This document shows positions 1 to 10,344 of a stretch of DNA of 64,000 bases, piece by piece. This stretch comes from Cupriavidus pauculus (GTDB taxonomy: Bacteria; Pseudomonadota; Gammaproteobacteria; Burkholderiales; Burkholderiaceae). The translations under genes were made by a program, and so were the position numbers. Location: assembly GCF_002858765.1 (NCBI RefSeq), contig NZ_PJRP01000012.1, forward strand, positions 62,001-126,000, given 5' to 3'. A model generated the notes under the pieces. The model worked only from the letters and a program-made list of their open reading frames with translations, was not told the DNA's origin and did no database searches. Within the stretch, counting starts at the first letter, position 1. Every line of letters begins with the position of its first letter.

Positions 1-869
1 GGCGACCAGTGGCCGATCCGCGAGCCGGCGCCCGGATGCAGCGCGAGCCGGACATCGATGCGCGTTACCGGCGCCATCAAGGCGGGATCGACGATCCAGT
101 CGCCGCGATGGATGTCGGCCTTGTCGATGCCGGCCAGGTTCAGTGCGCAACGCTGCCCCGCCAGGCCGGCTTCGGCGGGCCGGTTCTGGGCGTGGATGCT
201 GCGCACGCGCGCGGGTAGGCCCGATGGCGCCACCTGCATCACGTCTCCCACGGCCACGCGGCCGCCGAACACGGTGCCGGTGACCACGGTGCCATGGCCG
301 CCCAGCGTGAACACGCGGTCCACGGCCAGCCGGAACAGGCCACCGGCGCCGTGCGCGGGCGTGTGCTGGGCGGTGTCTTGCAGCCAGGTGCGCAGCGCGG
401 CGACGCCCGGGTCGGCATCGTCGGTGGCGTTGAGCGGGAACACGTCGGACCCCTCATAGGGGGTGCCGGCCAGCAGTGCCTCGATCTCGCCGCGCACGCT
501 AGCCAGTTGCGTGGCGTCGGCCCGGTCGGCCTTGGTCAGCGCCACCACGGCACGCGGCACGCCCAGGCGTTCGACGATGGTCAGGTGCTCGCGTGTCTGC
601 GGCATGACGCCGTCGTCGGCGGCCACCACCAGCAGCGCCAGGTCGATGCCGCTGGCCCCGGCCGCCATCGTATGAATCAGGCGTTCGTGGCCCGGCACGT
701 CGATATAGCCCAGTACATCGCCATCGGGCAGCGGCGTGTAGGCGTACCCCAGTTCGATCGAGATGCCGCGCGCCTTCTCTTCCTTGAGCCGATCGGTATC
801 GACGCCGGTCAGCGCGCGCACCAGCGTGGTCTTGCCGTGGTCGATATGTCCGGCCGTGCCTACGATCAT
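1..869 (-). CDS. selB: SelB, selenocysteine-specific elongation factor (partial, N-terminal ~289 residues)
   Basis: SelB is an EF-Tu-like GTPase that carries selenocysteyl-tRNA to the ribosome at UGA codons followed by a SECIS hairpin. The visible part starts [20 protein letters not shown] (P-loop G1), followed by DVPGHE (G3) and TKAD (G4), so the GTPase domain is present; the mRNA-binding winged-helix C-terminus lies beyond the window edge. Its ATG (867-869) overlaps the TGA of selA (866-868), indicating translational coupling as the last gene seen of the formate dehydrogenase operon. The context, with a UGA-containing fdoG upstream in the same operon, fits exactly. Confidence 0.95.
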   Translation of the reverse strand, partial: MIVGTAGHIDHGKTTLVRALTGVDTDRLKEEKARGISIELGYAYTPLPDGDVLGYIDVPGHERLIHTMAAGASGIDLALLVVAADDGVMPQTREHLTIVERLGVPRAVVALTKADRADATQLASVRGEIEALLAGTPYEGSDVFPLNATDDADPGVAALRTWLQDTAQHTPAHGAGGLFRLAVDRVFTLGGHGTVVTGTVFGGRVAVGDVMQVAPSGLPARVRSIHAQNRPAEAGLAGQRCALNLAGIDKADIHRGDWIVDPALMAPVTRIDVRLALHPGAGSRIGHWS

Positions 870-2305
870 AAGCGCAGCGCCTCCGCCAGCAAGGGCCACT
901 GGGCTGTGAACGCGGCTTCGTCGGCGGCTTCCAGGCAGCGCAGGTCTAGCCACAGCGCGTTTTCGCTGACGCGGCCGATCACGGGGCGCGGCAGCGCGCG
1001 CAGCGCGGCTTCCAGTTGCTGCAGGCGCCGGCCGCTACGCTTGCCGGCGTCGCGCGGGCCGATCACCAGCCCGAAGCTGGCCAGCTGCCCGCCGGGCATC
1101 GCACCACTGCCGATCTGGCTGACCATGGCGACTGCCGCCACTTGCCAGCCATCGCCCAGCGGCGCCTGCAGCCAGGGCAGCAGGCGGTCGGCCATCGACG
1201 CCATCTCGCTGGCGGGCCGCGTCAGCAGGCGCAGCGTGGGCAGGGATTGCGCCAGCGTGTCCGGATCGCGATACAGCCGCAGCACCGGCTCCAGCGCGGC
1301 CAGCGTGAGCTTGCCCACGCGCAGCGCGCGCTTGAGCGGGTTTTTCTTGATCTTCGCGATGAGGTCGGCACGGCCCACGATCAGGCCCGCCTGCGGGCCG
1401 CCCAGCAGCTTGTCGCCGCTGAACGTGACCAGGTCGGCGCCTGCGGCGATGGTGTCGCGCACCGTGGTCTCGCGCGGCAGGCCCCATTGCGTGAGATCGC
1501 TCAGCGTGCCGCTGCCCAGATCCACCACCACCGGCAGGCCTAGCGGCTGCGCGATGCGCGCCACCTCGGCCACTTCCACGCTGCGCGTGAAGCCGGTGAT
1601 TTCGTAGTTGCTGCAATGCACCTTCATCAACAGCGCCGTGCGCGCGCCAACGGCGTTGGCGTAGTCGTGCGGATGCGTGCGGTTGGTCGTGCCGATCTCC
1701 ACCAGCTTGACGCCGGCGCGCTGCATGACATCGGGAATCCGGAAGGCGCCGCCGATTTCCACCAGTTCGCCGCGCGACACCACCACCTCGCGGCGTTGTG
1801 CCAGCGTGTTCAGCATCAGCAGCACGGCCGCCGCGTTGTTGTTGACCACCGTGGCGGCCTGGGCGCCGGTCAGTTCGCACAGCAGGTCGTCGACCAGGTC
1901 GTCGCGGTCGCCACGGCCACCCGTGCCGAGATCGAATTCGAGATTGGCCGGCGTGGTCATGGCGCGCATCACGGCCTGCACCGCGCTATCGGGCAGCAGC
2001 GCCCGGCCCAGGTTGGTGTGCAGCACGGTGCCGGTCAGGTTGAATACGGCGCGCAGGCGCGGCTGGGCGTCGCGGGCCAGTTGCGTGGCCAGGGCGGCGC
2101 ACAGGGCGTCGTCGCCGATGGCCTGGCGCGTAAGCTGCCCAGTCACGGCCTGGGCGCGCAGCATATCGAGCAGGCGGCGCAGGGCGCTGGTGGCCGGCAC
2201 GCGGCCGTATCGGTCCAGCAACGGCTGCAGGCCTGGCAACCGCAGCACGCGGTCGACCGAAGGGATGTCGGCGGGGCGGGCGGGCATCGACACGGTGTCG
2301 TTCAT
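866..2305 (-). CDS. selA: SelA, L-seryl-tRNA(Sec) selenium transferase
   Basis: Converts Ser-tRNA(Sec) to Sec-tRNA(Sec) using selenophosphate and PLP. The 479-residue length is normal for bacterial SelA. The PLP-binding lysine sits in [13 protein letters not shown] at about K299, with the family stretch [12 protein letters not shown] shortly after. The N-terminal helical tRNA(Sec)-binding region ([13 protein letters not shown]) is present. The start overlaps the end of fdhE by 4 bases (2302-2305) and the stop overlaps the selB start by 4 bases, so the three genes are tightly coupled. selC (tRNA-Sec) and selD were not found in the window and must lie elsewhere. Confidence 0.97.
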   Translation of the reverse strand: MNDTVSMPARPADIPSVDRVLRLPGLQPLLDRYGRVPATSALRRLLDMLRAQAVTGQLTRQAIGDDALCAALATQLARDAQPRLRAVFNLTGTVLHTNLGRALLPDSAVQAVMRAMTTPANLEFDLGTGGRGDRDDLVDDLLCELTGAQAATVVNNNAAAVLLMLNTLAQRREVVVSRGELVEIGGAFRIPDVMQRAGVKLVEIGTTNRTHPHDYANAVGARTALLMKVHCSNYEITGFTRSVEVAEVARIAQPLGLPVVVDLGSGTLSDLTQWGLPRETTVRDTIAAGADLVTFSGDKLLGGPQAGLIVGRADLIAKIKKNPLKRALRVGKLTLAALEPVLRLYRDPDTLAQSLPTLRLLTRPASEMASMADRLLPWLQAPLGDGWQVAAVAMVSQIGSGAMPGGQLASFGLVIGPRDAGKRSGRRLQQLEAALRALPRPVIGRVSENALWLDLRCLEAADEAAFTAQWPLLAEALRL

Positions 2306-3273
2306 CCACGAACCCCCACCATCTCCACGCCGCCGTCGTCGCCGTCTTCGTCGTCATCGGCCAGCCACAGCAGCGGATTGCCGTTGGCGCGGCCGTAGCC
2401 CGCTTCGCCCATCATCACGTCGAGCGCCAGGGAGGCCAGGTCGTCGGCCAGCGGCTCGACCATCGGGTCCTTCTCCATGTAGGCGATCTTGCGGTAGTGG
2501 TGGCACTGGTCGCAGGTTTCGGCCTTGAGCGCGTCGCCCTGGCCTTCGACGGCGTAGTAGCTGATGCCCTCGGTGGTTTCGCAGTGGCTGCACTTTACGC
2601 GCACCATGTGCCATTCGGTGGCGCACAGGCCGCAGTGCAGGTAGCGCAGCCCCTGGTAGCGTCCGCCGATGCGCACGATGCTGGCCACCGGCAGTGTGCC
2701 GCAGACCGGGCAGACCGTGTGGACGTCGAGCATCGGCATGTCCTTCTCGCGCAGCTGGCTAGCCAACACGGTGCGATCCAGTTGCAGGGCCGCCATCAGC
2801 AGCGGCGCGATGGTGGTGTCGATGGGGTGGTCGCCGGCGGGGAGCAGCCCCAGCAGCGCCTGCACGGCGTGGGCCAGCGCATCGGCCGGCATCGCGTGCA
2901 GGGTGGCCAGCGGGGCAGCGAGTTCGGGGGCAGTGGTGGCGAGCCGCTCGAACAGCGCGGCGGCGGCGTGCGGCGCGCCGGCGTCCTGCGCGGGCAGCAG
3001 TGGCATGCAGTGTTCGCCGGCGCGGTTGATGGCTTCGGGGGAAAGCGGTGCGAAATCGGGAGACTGGGCGAGCGACTGGGCCACCACATGCTGCGCATCG
3101 GCGACCGTGGCCATCAGCAGCAGGTAAGGGCCGATCGGATTGCCGGGCGCCAGCTGGCGTAGCCGCTGGGCCCGCGCGGTGAAAATTTCGGCAAGGTCGG
3201 GCAAACGCACACGCGCGATGGCGATGTGGTCGATCGATTCGATTTCCGCCGGCTCCAGAATGCGCTGCACCAT
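2302..3273 (-). CDS. fdhE: FdhE, formate dehydrogenase accessory protein
   Basis: Cytoplasmic assembly factor for respiratory formate dehydrogenases; the E. coli family member is a rubredoxin-like iron protein that interacts with the catalytic subunit. The 323-residue protein carries the expected paired CxxC motifs in its C-terminal half: CPVC, CGLC, CSHC and CDQC. The N-terminus shows the family segment [19 protein letters not shown]. It follows fdoI by about 59 bases and overlaps selA by 4 bases, so it belongs to the same operon. No frameshift or unusual feature seen. Confidence 0.95.
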   Translation of the reverse strand: MVQRILEPAEIESIDHIAIARVRLPDLAEIFTARAQRLRQLAPGNPIGPYLLLMATVADAQHVVAQSLAQSPDFAPLSPEAINRAGEHCMPLLPAQDAGAPHAAAALFERLATTAPELAAPLATLHAMPADALAHAVQALLGLLPAGDHPIDTTIAPLLMAALQLDRTVLASQLREKDMPMLDVHTVCPVCGTLPVASIVRIGGRYQGLRYLHCGLCATEWHMVRVKCSHCETTEGISYYAVEGQGDALKAETCDQCHHYRKIAYMEKDPMVEPLADDLASLALDVMMGEAGYGRANGNPLLWLADDDEDGDDGGVEMVGVRG

Positions 3274-3332
3274 CAGTCGTCATCCCTTGGCAGTCCGGCT
3301 TGTCTGGCGTATCGGCTTACGCCACCGGCCCG

Positions 3333-3977
3333 CTATTTGTCGCCTGGCCGGAAGTTCTCCCGGAACCACGCGCGATGATGTTTCCACGCCCAACCGGGCG
3401 TGACCGTTCCGCGCGTCATGGCCTGCACGGAACCCTTGACCCATACGGCTGCATAGATGTGGACAATGATGCCGCAAATCAGCGCGAAGGCGCAAACGGC
3501 ATGCACCACCGACGCCACCCGCAGGGCCCAGATCGGGAAGAACGCCGAGAAGTAGGTGCGCCAGATGACGATGCCGCTTAGCAGCAACAGCACCAGGCAA
3601 GCCACCATCAGGAAGAACAGCAGCTTCTGGCCGGCGTTGTAGCGGCCCACGTCGGGCAGGTTTTCCTCGTGGTTGGTCAGTACCTCGCGTCCGTGGCGCA
3701 GCCATTCGCGGTCGCTCCAGGTCATCAGGTTGTGATGCCAGAACTTCACGGCCAGGATCAGGAAGGCCACGAACATCACCACGCCCAGGAACGGGTGCAG
3801 GATGCGCGTCCAGGTGCCGCCCCCGAACAGCGCGCTCATCCAGAACATCGACGGATGGAACAGTGCCAGCCCGGACAGCGCCAGCAGCACGAACGTCAGC
3901 GCGACGATCCAGTGGTTGGTGCGTTCGCCCGCGCTGTAGCGGCGGATGGTTGCCTCGCGGCGCTTATCGATTCTCAT
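3333..3977 (-). CDS. fdoI: Formate dehydrogenase gamma subunit, cytochrome b556
   Basis: Membrane anchor that passes electrons from the beta subunit to quinone. The 214-residue protein has four hydrophobic segments (about residues 24-42, 60-78, 113-131 and 148-170) with histidines suited to b-type haem ligation, for example in the first segment ERTNHWIV and in FLGVVMF/KFWHHNL. Its start overlaps the fdoH stop by 14 bases (3964-3977). It belongs to the FdnI/FdoI family of membrane-bound formate dehydrogenases; I cannot tell nitrate-inducible from aerobic type from sequence alone, so the 'fdo' name is a convenience. Confidence 0.93.
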   Translation of the reverse strand: MRIDKRREATIRRYSAGERTNHWIVALTFVLLALSGLALFHPSMFWMSALFGGGTWTRILHPFLGVVMFVAFLILAVKFWHHNLMTWSDREWLRHGREVLTNHEENLPDVGRYNAGQKLLFFLMVACLVLLLLSGIVIWRTYFSAFFPIWALRVASVVHAVCAFALICGIIVHIYAAVWVKGSVQAMTRGTVTPGWAWKHHRAWFRENFRPGDK

Positions 3978-4938
3978 CGCGTGCCTCCTCGGGTGGCACC
4001 ACTTCGTCAGGCGTGCCGCGCGGCCTGGGGTTGTCGCGGCCCCAGCGCACGATCTCGTCCTCGGCCGCCGCTTCGTCCTCGGGGCCGGTCTCGTTCGGGC
4101 CCACGCGGATGTAGTGGAAGAAGCCGGCCAGCGCCGCGATGGCCATGCCGGCCACGGCCAGCGGCTTGGCCAGGCCCTTCCACAGGCTCACCAGCGGGCT
4201 GATATGCGGATCGTCGGGCAGCCCGTGGTACAGGCTCGGCTGGTCGGCATGGTGCAGCACGTACATCACATGGGTGCCCGACACGCCGGCCGGGTTGTAC
4301 AGGCCGGCCTTCTCGAACCCGCGCGACTTCAGGTCGACGATGCGTTCCTCGGCATGGGCAATCATGTCGGTCTTGGTGCCGAACACGATGGCGCCGGTCG
4401 GGCAGGTCTTCACGCAGGCCGGCTCCTGGCCCACGGCCACGCGGTCAGAGCACAGCGTGCACTTGTAGGCCTTGTGGTCCTGCTTGGAGATGCGCGGGAT
4501 ATTGAACGGGCAGCCGGTGATGCAATAGCCGCAGCCGATGCAGTTTTCCTCGTGAAAGTCGACGATGCCGTTCGCGTACTGCACGATGGCCCCCGGCGAC
4601 GGGCAGGCCTTCAGGCAGCCGGGGTCCTCGCAGTGCATGCAGCCATCCTTGCGGATCAGCCATTCGAGGTTGCCGTTCGGGTTCTCGTACTCGGCAAACC
4701 GCATCAGTGTCCACGTATGCTCGTCCAGGTCGGACGGGTTGTCATAGACGCCCACGTTGACGCCCACATCGCCGCGCAGGTCGTTCCACTCCATGCATGC
4801 GGCCTGGCAGGCCTTGCAGCCGATGCACTTGGTGGTGTCGACCAGCTTGGCCACGCTGCCGGTGACCGGCTCGCGCACGCTGGGCGACGGCGTGGTGGTG
4901 GCCGACCGGCGCACGATATCCAGAGACTGCAGTGCCAT
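3964..4938 (-). CDS. fdoH: Formate dehydrogenase beta subunit, four [4Fe-4S] ferredoxin protein
   Basis: Electron-transfer subunit between the molybdopterin subunit and the cytochrome b subunit. Four cysteine clusters are visible in order: [35 protein letters not shown] and [16 protein letters not shown] followed by KTCP. A C-terminal hydrophobic helix ([17 protein letters not shown]) anchors it to the membrane, as in FdnH/FdoH. The tail after the helix is acidic and then Arg/Pro-rich. It starts 9 bases after the fdoG stop. Length (324) is slightly above E. coli FdoH (300) because of the charged tail. Confidence 0.96.
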   Translation of the reverse strand: MALQSLDIVRRSATTTPSPSVREPVTGSVAKLVDTTKCIGCKACQAACMEWNDLRGDVGVNVGVYDNPSDLDEHTWTLMRFAEYENPNGNLEWLIRKDGCMHCEDPGCLKACPSPGAIVQYANGIVDFHEENCIGCGYCITGCPFNIPRISKQDHKAYKCTLCSDRVAVGQEPACVKTCPTGAIVFGTKTDMIAHAEERIVDLKSRGFEKAGLYNPAGVSGTHVMYVLHHADQPSLYHGLPDDPHISPLVSLWKGLAKPLAVAGMAIAALAGFFHYIRVGPNETGPEDEAAAEDEIVRWGRDNPRPRGTPDEVVPPEEARDENR

Positions 4939-4947
4939 GTCTGTCTC

Positions 4948-7900
4948 CTATGCCCGTTCGACCTTGACCATGAACGACTTGAACTCGGGCGTCTGGGTGT
5001 TGCCGTCGCCCACGAACGGCGTCAGCGTGTTGGCCAGGAAGCCCGGCTTGGTCAGCCCGGTAAAGCCCCAGTGCAGCGGAATGCCCACCATATGCACGGT
5101 CTTGCCATCGATCTTGAACGGCTTGATCCGCTTGGTCACCAACGCCACAGCGCGGATGTAGCCGCGCATCGACGTCACCTTGACGCGGTCGCCCGCCTTC
5201 ACGCCCACCTGCTTCGCCAGTTCCTCGCCGATCTCCACGAACTGTTCCGGCTGCAGGATCGCGTTGATGCGCGCGTGCTTGGTCCAGTAGTGGAAATGCT
5301 CGGTCAGGCGGTACGTGGTGGCGATGACCGGATAGGCATCGGGCTTGCCGAACTGCGCCCAGTCGTCCTTGAACACGCGCGCCGCCGGGTTGCTGACGAC
5401 CTTGGAGTCCTTGCCGTTGAGCGGGTTGTAGCCCAGCGGGTTCTCGAACGGCTCGTAGTGCTCGGGGAACGGCCCCTCCACCATGTTCTGCCGCGCAAAG
5501 AACCGCGCCACCCCTTCGGCCTGCATGATGAACGGGCCCATGCCGTTGGCCGGGTCTTCATCGAGCTTGAAGTCGGGCGTGTCGAAGCCGGTCCAGCTCT
5601 TGCCGTTCCACGCGACCAGCTTGCGCGCCGGATTGAACGGCTTGCCGCTCACGTCGCACGATGCGCGGTTGTACAGCACGCGGCGGTTGGCCGGCCAGGC
5701 CCACGACCAGTTCAGGTTCTGGCCGATGCCGGTGGGGTCGCTGTTGTCGCGCTTGGCCATCTGGTTGCCGGCCTGCGTCCACGACCCGCAGTAGATCCAG
5801 CAGCCGCTCATGGTGCTGCCGTCGGCCTGCAGTTCGCCAAAGCTGCTGAGCTGCTCGCCGGCCTTGCGCACCACCTTGGTCGAATCCTTCGGGTCCACCA
5901 GGTCGGTCAGCGCCTTGCCCGAATACTCCTTGGCCAGTTCCTCGGGTGAGGGAGAGTGCGGCACCGCATAGGGCCACCACAGGTTGACGATCGGGTCGGG
6001 ATACTTGCCGCCTTCCTTCTGGTACATCGCGCGGATGCGCAGCCACAAGGCCGACATGATCTCGATGTCGCTGCGCGCCTCGCCCGGCGGATCGGCGCCC
6101 TGCCAGTGCCATTGCAGCCAGCGCGACGAATTGACCAGCGCGCCGTTTTCCTCGGCAAAGCAGGTGGTGGGCAGGCGGAACACCTCGGTCTGGATCGTCT
6201 TCGGATCGACGTTGTTCGACTCGCCGTAATTTCGCCAGAATTCGCTGGTCTCGGTGGCCAGCGGGTCCATTACCACCATAAACTTGAGCTGGCTCAGGCC
6301 CTTCAGCAGCTTGGCCTTGTTGGGGGCCGCCGCCAGCGGGTTGAAGCCCTGGAGGATGTAGCCATTGATGCGCCCGGCGTTCATCAACTCGAACACCTGC
6401 AGCATGTCGTACGGCTTGTCGAGCTTGGGCAGGTAGTCGAACGCCCAGTTGTTGTCCTTCGTGGCGGCCGGCCCCCACCAGGCCTTCATCAGGCTCACGT
6501 GGAACTTGCCGTAGTTCTGCCAGTAGCTGAGCTGGTTGGGCCGCAGCGGCTTGAACGATCGGGCCTCGATGTACTTGTCGTAGTCCACCTCGGGGTCGGA
6601 CGGCAGCGTCAGGTAGCCGGGCAGCAGGTTCGTCATCAGGCCCAGGTCGGTCAGGCCCTGGATGTTCGAGTGCCCGCGCAGCGCGTTCATGCCGCCGCCG
6701 GCGATGCCGATATTGCCCAGCAGCAGCTGCACCATGGCGCCGGTGCGGATCATCTGCGAGCCGATCGAGTGCTGCGTCCAGCCCAGCGCGTACATGATCG
6801 TCATGGCGCGGTCGGGCGTGGCCGTCGACGCCATCATCTCGCAGACCTTCAGGAACCGGTCCTGCGGCGTGCCGCAGACGCGCTCCACCATCTCGGGCGT
6901 ATAGCGCGCGTAGTGGGCCTTCAGCAGGTTGTAGACGCAGCGCGGGTGGGCCAGCGTGGGGTCGGTCTTGACGAAGCCGTCGCCACCCATCTCCCAGTCC
7001 CAGGTCTCCTTGAGGTAGTTGCGCTTCTCGGCGTCGTAGCCCGAGAAGATGCCGTCCTTGAACTGGTAGTCCTCACGGACGATGAACGACATGTCCGTGT
7101 AGTTCTTCACGTACTCGTGCTGGATCTTGTCGTTTTCCAGCAGCCAGCGGATGACGCCGCCCAGGAACACGATGTCCGTGCCCGTGCGGATCTGCACGTA
7201 GTAGTCCGCCACCGATGCCGACCGCGTGAAGCGCGGGTCCACCACGATCAGCCGCGCCTTGTTGTGCGCCTTGGCCTCGGTAACCCACTTGAAACCGCAC
7301 GGGTGTGCCTCGGCGGCATTGCCGCCCATGATCAGCACAACGTCCGCGTTCTTGATGTCGACCCAATGGTTCGTCATCGCGCCACGGCCAAACGTCGGGG
7401 CAAGACCTGCCACCGTCGGGCCGTGTCAGACACGTGCCTGGTTGTCGAATCCCAGCATGCCAAGACTGCGGACAGTCTTGTGCGTGATGTAACCCACCTC
7501 GTTGCTGCTGGCGGACGCCGCCAGCATCGCGGTACTGAGCCAGCGGTTGACCGTGGTGCCTTGCTCGTTCTTCTCGATGAAGTTGGCGTCGCGGTCCTGC
7601 TTCATCAGCTTGGCGATGCGGTCCAGCGCGTCGTCCCATGTCATGCGCTGCCACTTGTCCGAGCCCGGCGCGCGGTACTCGGGGTATTGCAGGCGGTTGG
7701 GACTGTGGATGAAGTCGATCAGGCCGGCACCCTTGGGGCACAGCGTGCCGCGGTTCACCGGGTGATCGGGGTCGCCCTCGATATGGATGATGCTGGCCTT
7801 TGCGTTCTTGGCGTTGTCGCCAAGGCTGTACATCAGCAGGCCACACGCCACCGAGCAGTAGGGACATGTATTGCGGGTCTCGGTGGTGCGCGCCAGCTTG

Positions 7901-8016
7901 TAGGCACGCACCTCCGCCAGCGCCACATCGGGTGCGAACCCGATCAGCGCCAGGCTCGATCCCGCCAGCGACGCTCCCGTGAACTTCAGGAACTGTCGGC
8001 GGTTCATCGTAACCAT
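4948..8016 (-). CDS. fdoG: Formate dehydrogenase alpha subunit, selenocysteine- and molybdopterin-containing, Tat-exported
   Basis: Oxidises formate to CO2 in the periplasm with a bis-MGD molybdenum or tungsten centre. The reading frame is interrupted by one TGA at 7426-7428, which reads as selenocysteine at residue 197 in the context NQARV-U-HGPTVA, the same position as in E. coli FdnG/FdoG. Read through, the product is 1022 residues, close to the usual 1015. It opens with a Tat signal (NRRQFLKF then a hydrophobic stretch ending ALA). A [4Fe-4S] cluster is ligated by C51, C54, C58 and C93. The ATG at 8016 follows a strong AGGAGG seven bases away. The C-terminal part carries the dinucleotide-binding domain. 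It heads the operon fdoGHI-fdhE-selAB. A conventional gene caller would split it into two ORFs. Confidence 0.97.
7383..7428 (-). promoter_or_regulatory. UGA selenocysteine codon and bacterial SECIS hairpin in fdoG
   Basis: On the minus strand the TGA (7428-7426) is followed at once by a hairpin: lower stem CACGGCC (7425-7419) pairs perfectly with GGCCGTG (7389-7383). The upper part reads GG-T-GGCA with loop GGTCT and return TGCC-CC. This gives the bulged U and the GGUCU apical loop known to be needed for SelB binding in E. coli fdhF and fdnG. The distance from UGA to the apical loop matches the known elements. Confidence 0.92.
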
Positions 8017-8640
8017 GGGTACACCTCCTGGGACCGGACCGCCGTCCGGTCATGGACTTTCAGCGAGGACAAGGACGAGTATAGGCAGTAGTGGCGTTTT
8101 CGCTATGTGCGGTGCGGGCGTGTGATGGCGGCGGCTGTCGGTTACCGCGCAGACGGCGCGGGAGGCGGCATTCGCGCCTGCATGCGCCCCCAACGGGGCG
8201 TTTCAAGCGCGGCAAGGCGGGCCTGCGGGCGGTGAATTCATCACATTCGCGGGCTGGCCGCCGATCCCGTGGGCGGACACAAGTGGCGGGTGCGTTGCGC
8301 ATCCACAACCTGACGCCTGGCCATTGCGCCGACCAGCGTCCCGCCGTCGCCGAACGCGGCCAGCCCCTGCCTGCCGGGGCCGCAGGCACGGCCGCTTGGG
8401 GCGCGGCTTTCCGGGATGCCGCCTGCTCATGTATCGGTTTGGTATGACAAATATTACAAATTTGTCATCTGTCAATGCCCCTGCCGGGGGTTATCCGGTC
8501 CAAGACGCGTGATAGACACTCCACGCCGCCTGGCATTGCGTCAATCGCGTGCCAGGCCTGCGCGTGCCAGCAGCGGGGCCTGGGGTCGGATTTCCCGGGC
8601 ACGCGCAACGGAATAACCAACCAAACAAGAGACAACAGGG
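8017..8640. other. Intergenic region between fdoG and the 8641 lipoprotein (divergent)
   Basis: About 620 bases without a supported gene; short ORFs here lack ribosome sites and family features. It holds the fdoG promoter side (ribosome site near 8025) and an AT-richer segment at about 8430-8470 with a clear palindrome described separately. I looked for tRNA-Sec here and saw none. Confidence 0.6.
8445..8467. promoter_or_regulatory. Perfect 8-bp inverted repeat, probable operator
   Basis: TGACAAAT and ATTTGTCA are separated by 7 bases in the only AT-rich stretch of the intergenic region. The layout (about 23 bp, dyad symmetric) suits a dimeric regulator such as an FNR/Crp-like, GntR-like or LysR-like protein. 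It lies about 175 bases upstream of the 8641 gene and 430 bases upstream of fdoG; which gene it serves is not clear. Confidence 0.45.
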
Positions 8641-10251
8641 ATGAAATCGAGACTTCTTTTGACGGGTCTGGCCGCTGTCGTACTGACGGCGTGCGGCGGT
8701 GGCGGCGGAGATAGCGCGGCGCCGAGCGCAACGCCCCAGGCGACTTCAAATATCAGCGGTACTGTGGCGGTAGGCGCCGCGCTGCCGGCGATCAACGTGA
8801 CGGCAAAGTGCGCGCGGGGCTCCGGCACTGCCACCACGGCAGCCGACGGTACCTTCAAGGTGAGCATCGCCGATGCCGTCCGGCCGTGCGTGCTGTCGGT
8901 CGCGGCGCCGGACGGTTCGACGCTGCATTCGGTGGTACCAGCCGGCAGTGCATCCGATATCGTGGCCAATATCACGCCGCTGACCGAGCTGATCACGGCC
9001 GCCCTGGCCCAGGGCAGCACCGCCCAGTTCGCCACGCTCGACGCCGCCTCCCAGGCGCGCCTGACCGAGGCCAACCTGGCGACGGCGCTGGCCCTCGTCA
9101 AGCAACTGCTCAGCGGCAGCATCGACCTGGGCAACCTCAACCCGATCAAGGATCCGCTCGTCGCCGCAACCAGCGGCCAGGCCGGCAACGCCCTTGACCA
9201 GCTTCTGGACAAGCTGGCTGCCCGCCTGGCAGCCGCCCGCACTTCGGTGGGCGACCTGTCCGCCGCCGTGGGCGCGAACGGCAACGTGGCAGGCAAGCTG
9301 CAGCCGGGCGCCGAAACCTGCAACGTCATGAAGACGGCAGGCGAGTTCTTCGTGGCCGGCCAGGGTGGCTTCAGCCGCGTGCGCTATGACACGGCCACGG
9401 CCCAGCTGAGCACGCTGGACAGCCTGGGCAATGTCACGGCCAAGTCGCCGTTCATGCCCTACCAGGGCGAGGCTTGCCGCTACATCGCCACGGGCAATGG
9501 TGTCGTCAACGACGTGATGGTGTCGCGTTCGGGCCTGGCACTGATGCGCAACCTGTCCACGTGGCAACTGCCGGCGCTGATGGTGCCGGCGCAGCAGCTG
9601 TCGATGTCGGAGCTGGCAGGCAAGTGGAACGCGGTGGGCTTCGAGCGCGCCGCGCCCGGCCAGGCGTTCTACCCGACCCGCGGCACGTTCACGATCAACG
9701 CGTCCGGACAGTTCACCGCCGGTGCCGACTGCGCGGGCGTAAGCACGACGTGCTCTCCCTGGGCGCAGGCTGACCTGCCGGTGCTGACCCAGAACGCGCA
9801 TGGCGACTACACGCTGACGGACCCGAGCGGCACCGCCCCCGTGGCCGCCTTCAAGGACACCGATGGCACCGTGGTTGCCGTGGTGTCTTCGGCGAACGGC
9901 CTGATCATCGCCACCAAGCAGGTGGTGCGTCCGATGCCGACGGTGGGTTCGACCAATGCGTACTGGGATGTGGTGACGTACCAGAACCTGAGCGCCGTGA
10001 TGGCCGAGGAATCGACGGTGATCCAGAGCGTGGATACGTTGGCGGGTAGCTACACGCGCAAGCGTGTCAGCGATGGGCGGGTTGACACCTGGACGCAAAA
10101 TTCGCCGAGCATCGGCCTGCGTTATCGCGCGGGCGACAATCTGTCCCGCAAAGGCATCTCGCTGACGCTCGGTACGACCGGCGTAGGCGCGATGATCAGC
10201 CTCGACAACAGTCTGCTGTTCTACGATATCTCGGTGAGCCGCCCGCAGTAA
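8641..10251 (+). CDS. Predicted outer-surface lipoprotein, unknown function
   Basis: The 536-residue protein begins with a lipoprotein signal ending LTAC (C18), followed by a Gly run (CGGGGGDS). Residues 38-130 form a module with two cysteines (KC at 57, PCVL at 83) and the sequence ITPLTEL; the same module opens the collagen-like lipoprotein at 57510. After that comes an alanine-rich helical stretch and a C-terminal half with extended, beta-type sequence (FTINASGQFTAGADC). No catalytic motif is recognisable. It is monocistronic, followed by a strong terminator. Family name not known to me; surface or periplasmic location is inferred from the lipobox. Confidence 0.85.
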   Translation: MKSRLLLTGLAAVVLTACGGGGGDSAAPSATPQATSNISGTVAVGAALPAINVTAKCARGSGTATTAADGTFKVSIADAVRPCVLSVAAPDGSTLHSVVPAGSASDIVANITPLTELITAALAQGSTAQFATLDAASQARLTEANLATALALVKQLLSGSIDLGNLNPIKDPLVAATSGQAGNALDQLLDKLAARLAAARTSVGDLSAAVGANGNVAGKLQPGAETCNVMKTAGEFFVAGQGGFSRVRYDTATAQLSTLDSLGNVTAKSPFMPYQGEACRYIATGNGVVNDVMVSRSGLALMRNLSTWQLPALMVPAQQLSMSELAGKWNAVGFERAAPGQAFYPTRGTFTINASGQFTAGADCAGVSTTCSPWAQADLPVLTQNAHGDYTLTDPSGTAPVAAFKDTDGTVVAVVSSANGLIIATKQVVRPMPTVGSTNAYWDVVTYQNLSAVMAEESTVIQSVDTLAGSYTRKRVSDGRVDTWTQNSPSIGLRYRAGDNLSRKGISLTLGTTGVGAMISLDNSLLFYDISVSRPQ

Positions 10252-10289
10252 CGGCGGTCGGGCGGTATCACAAGCCGCCCGTCACATCG

Positions 10290-10323
10290 ACATGAAAAAA
10301 CCCGCCTTGGCGGGTTTTTTTCT
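10290..10323. terminator. Bidirectional rho-independent terminator
   Basis: AAAAAACCCGCC, a TT loop, then GGCGGGTTTTTTT. The A-run and T-run on either side allow it to end both the 8641 transcript and the leftward transcript of the metallo-hydrolase at 10345. Confidence 0.93.
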
Positions 10324-10344
10324 TTTCCGGGGCCGGTGCACGCC

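Noticed and set aside
1035-1880. Minus-strand ORF inside selA in another frame
   Set aside because: Low-complexity Arg/Gly/Ala shadow of selA.
7414-7428. Stop codon splitting fdoG, first seen as a frameshift or nonsense mutation
   Set aside because: Same frame on both sides, exact Sec context and a canonical SECIS follow, and selA/selB are in the operon.
3946-8091. Long plus-strand ORFs opposite fdoG/fdoH
   Set aside because: Antisense shadows with no recognisable domains; the minus strand encodes formate dehydrogenase.
8017-8640. Search for tRNA-Sec (selC) near the sel operon
   Set aside because: No cloverleaf with a UCA anticodon seen here or in the other intergenic regions inspected.
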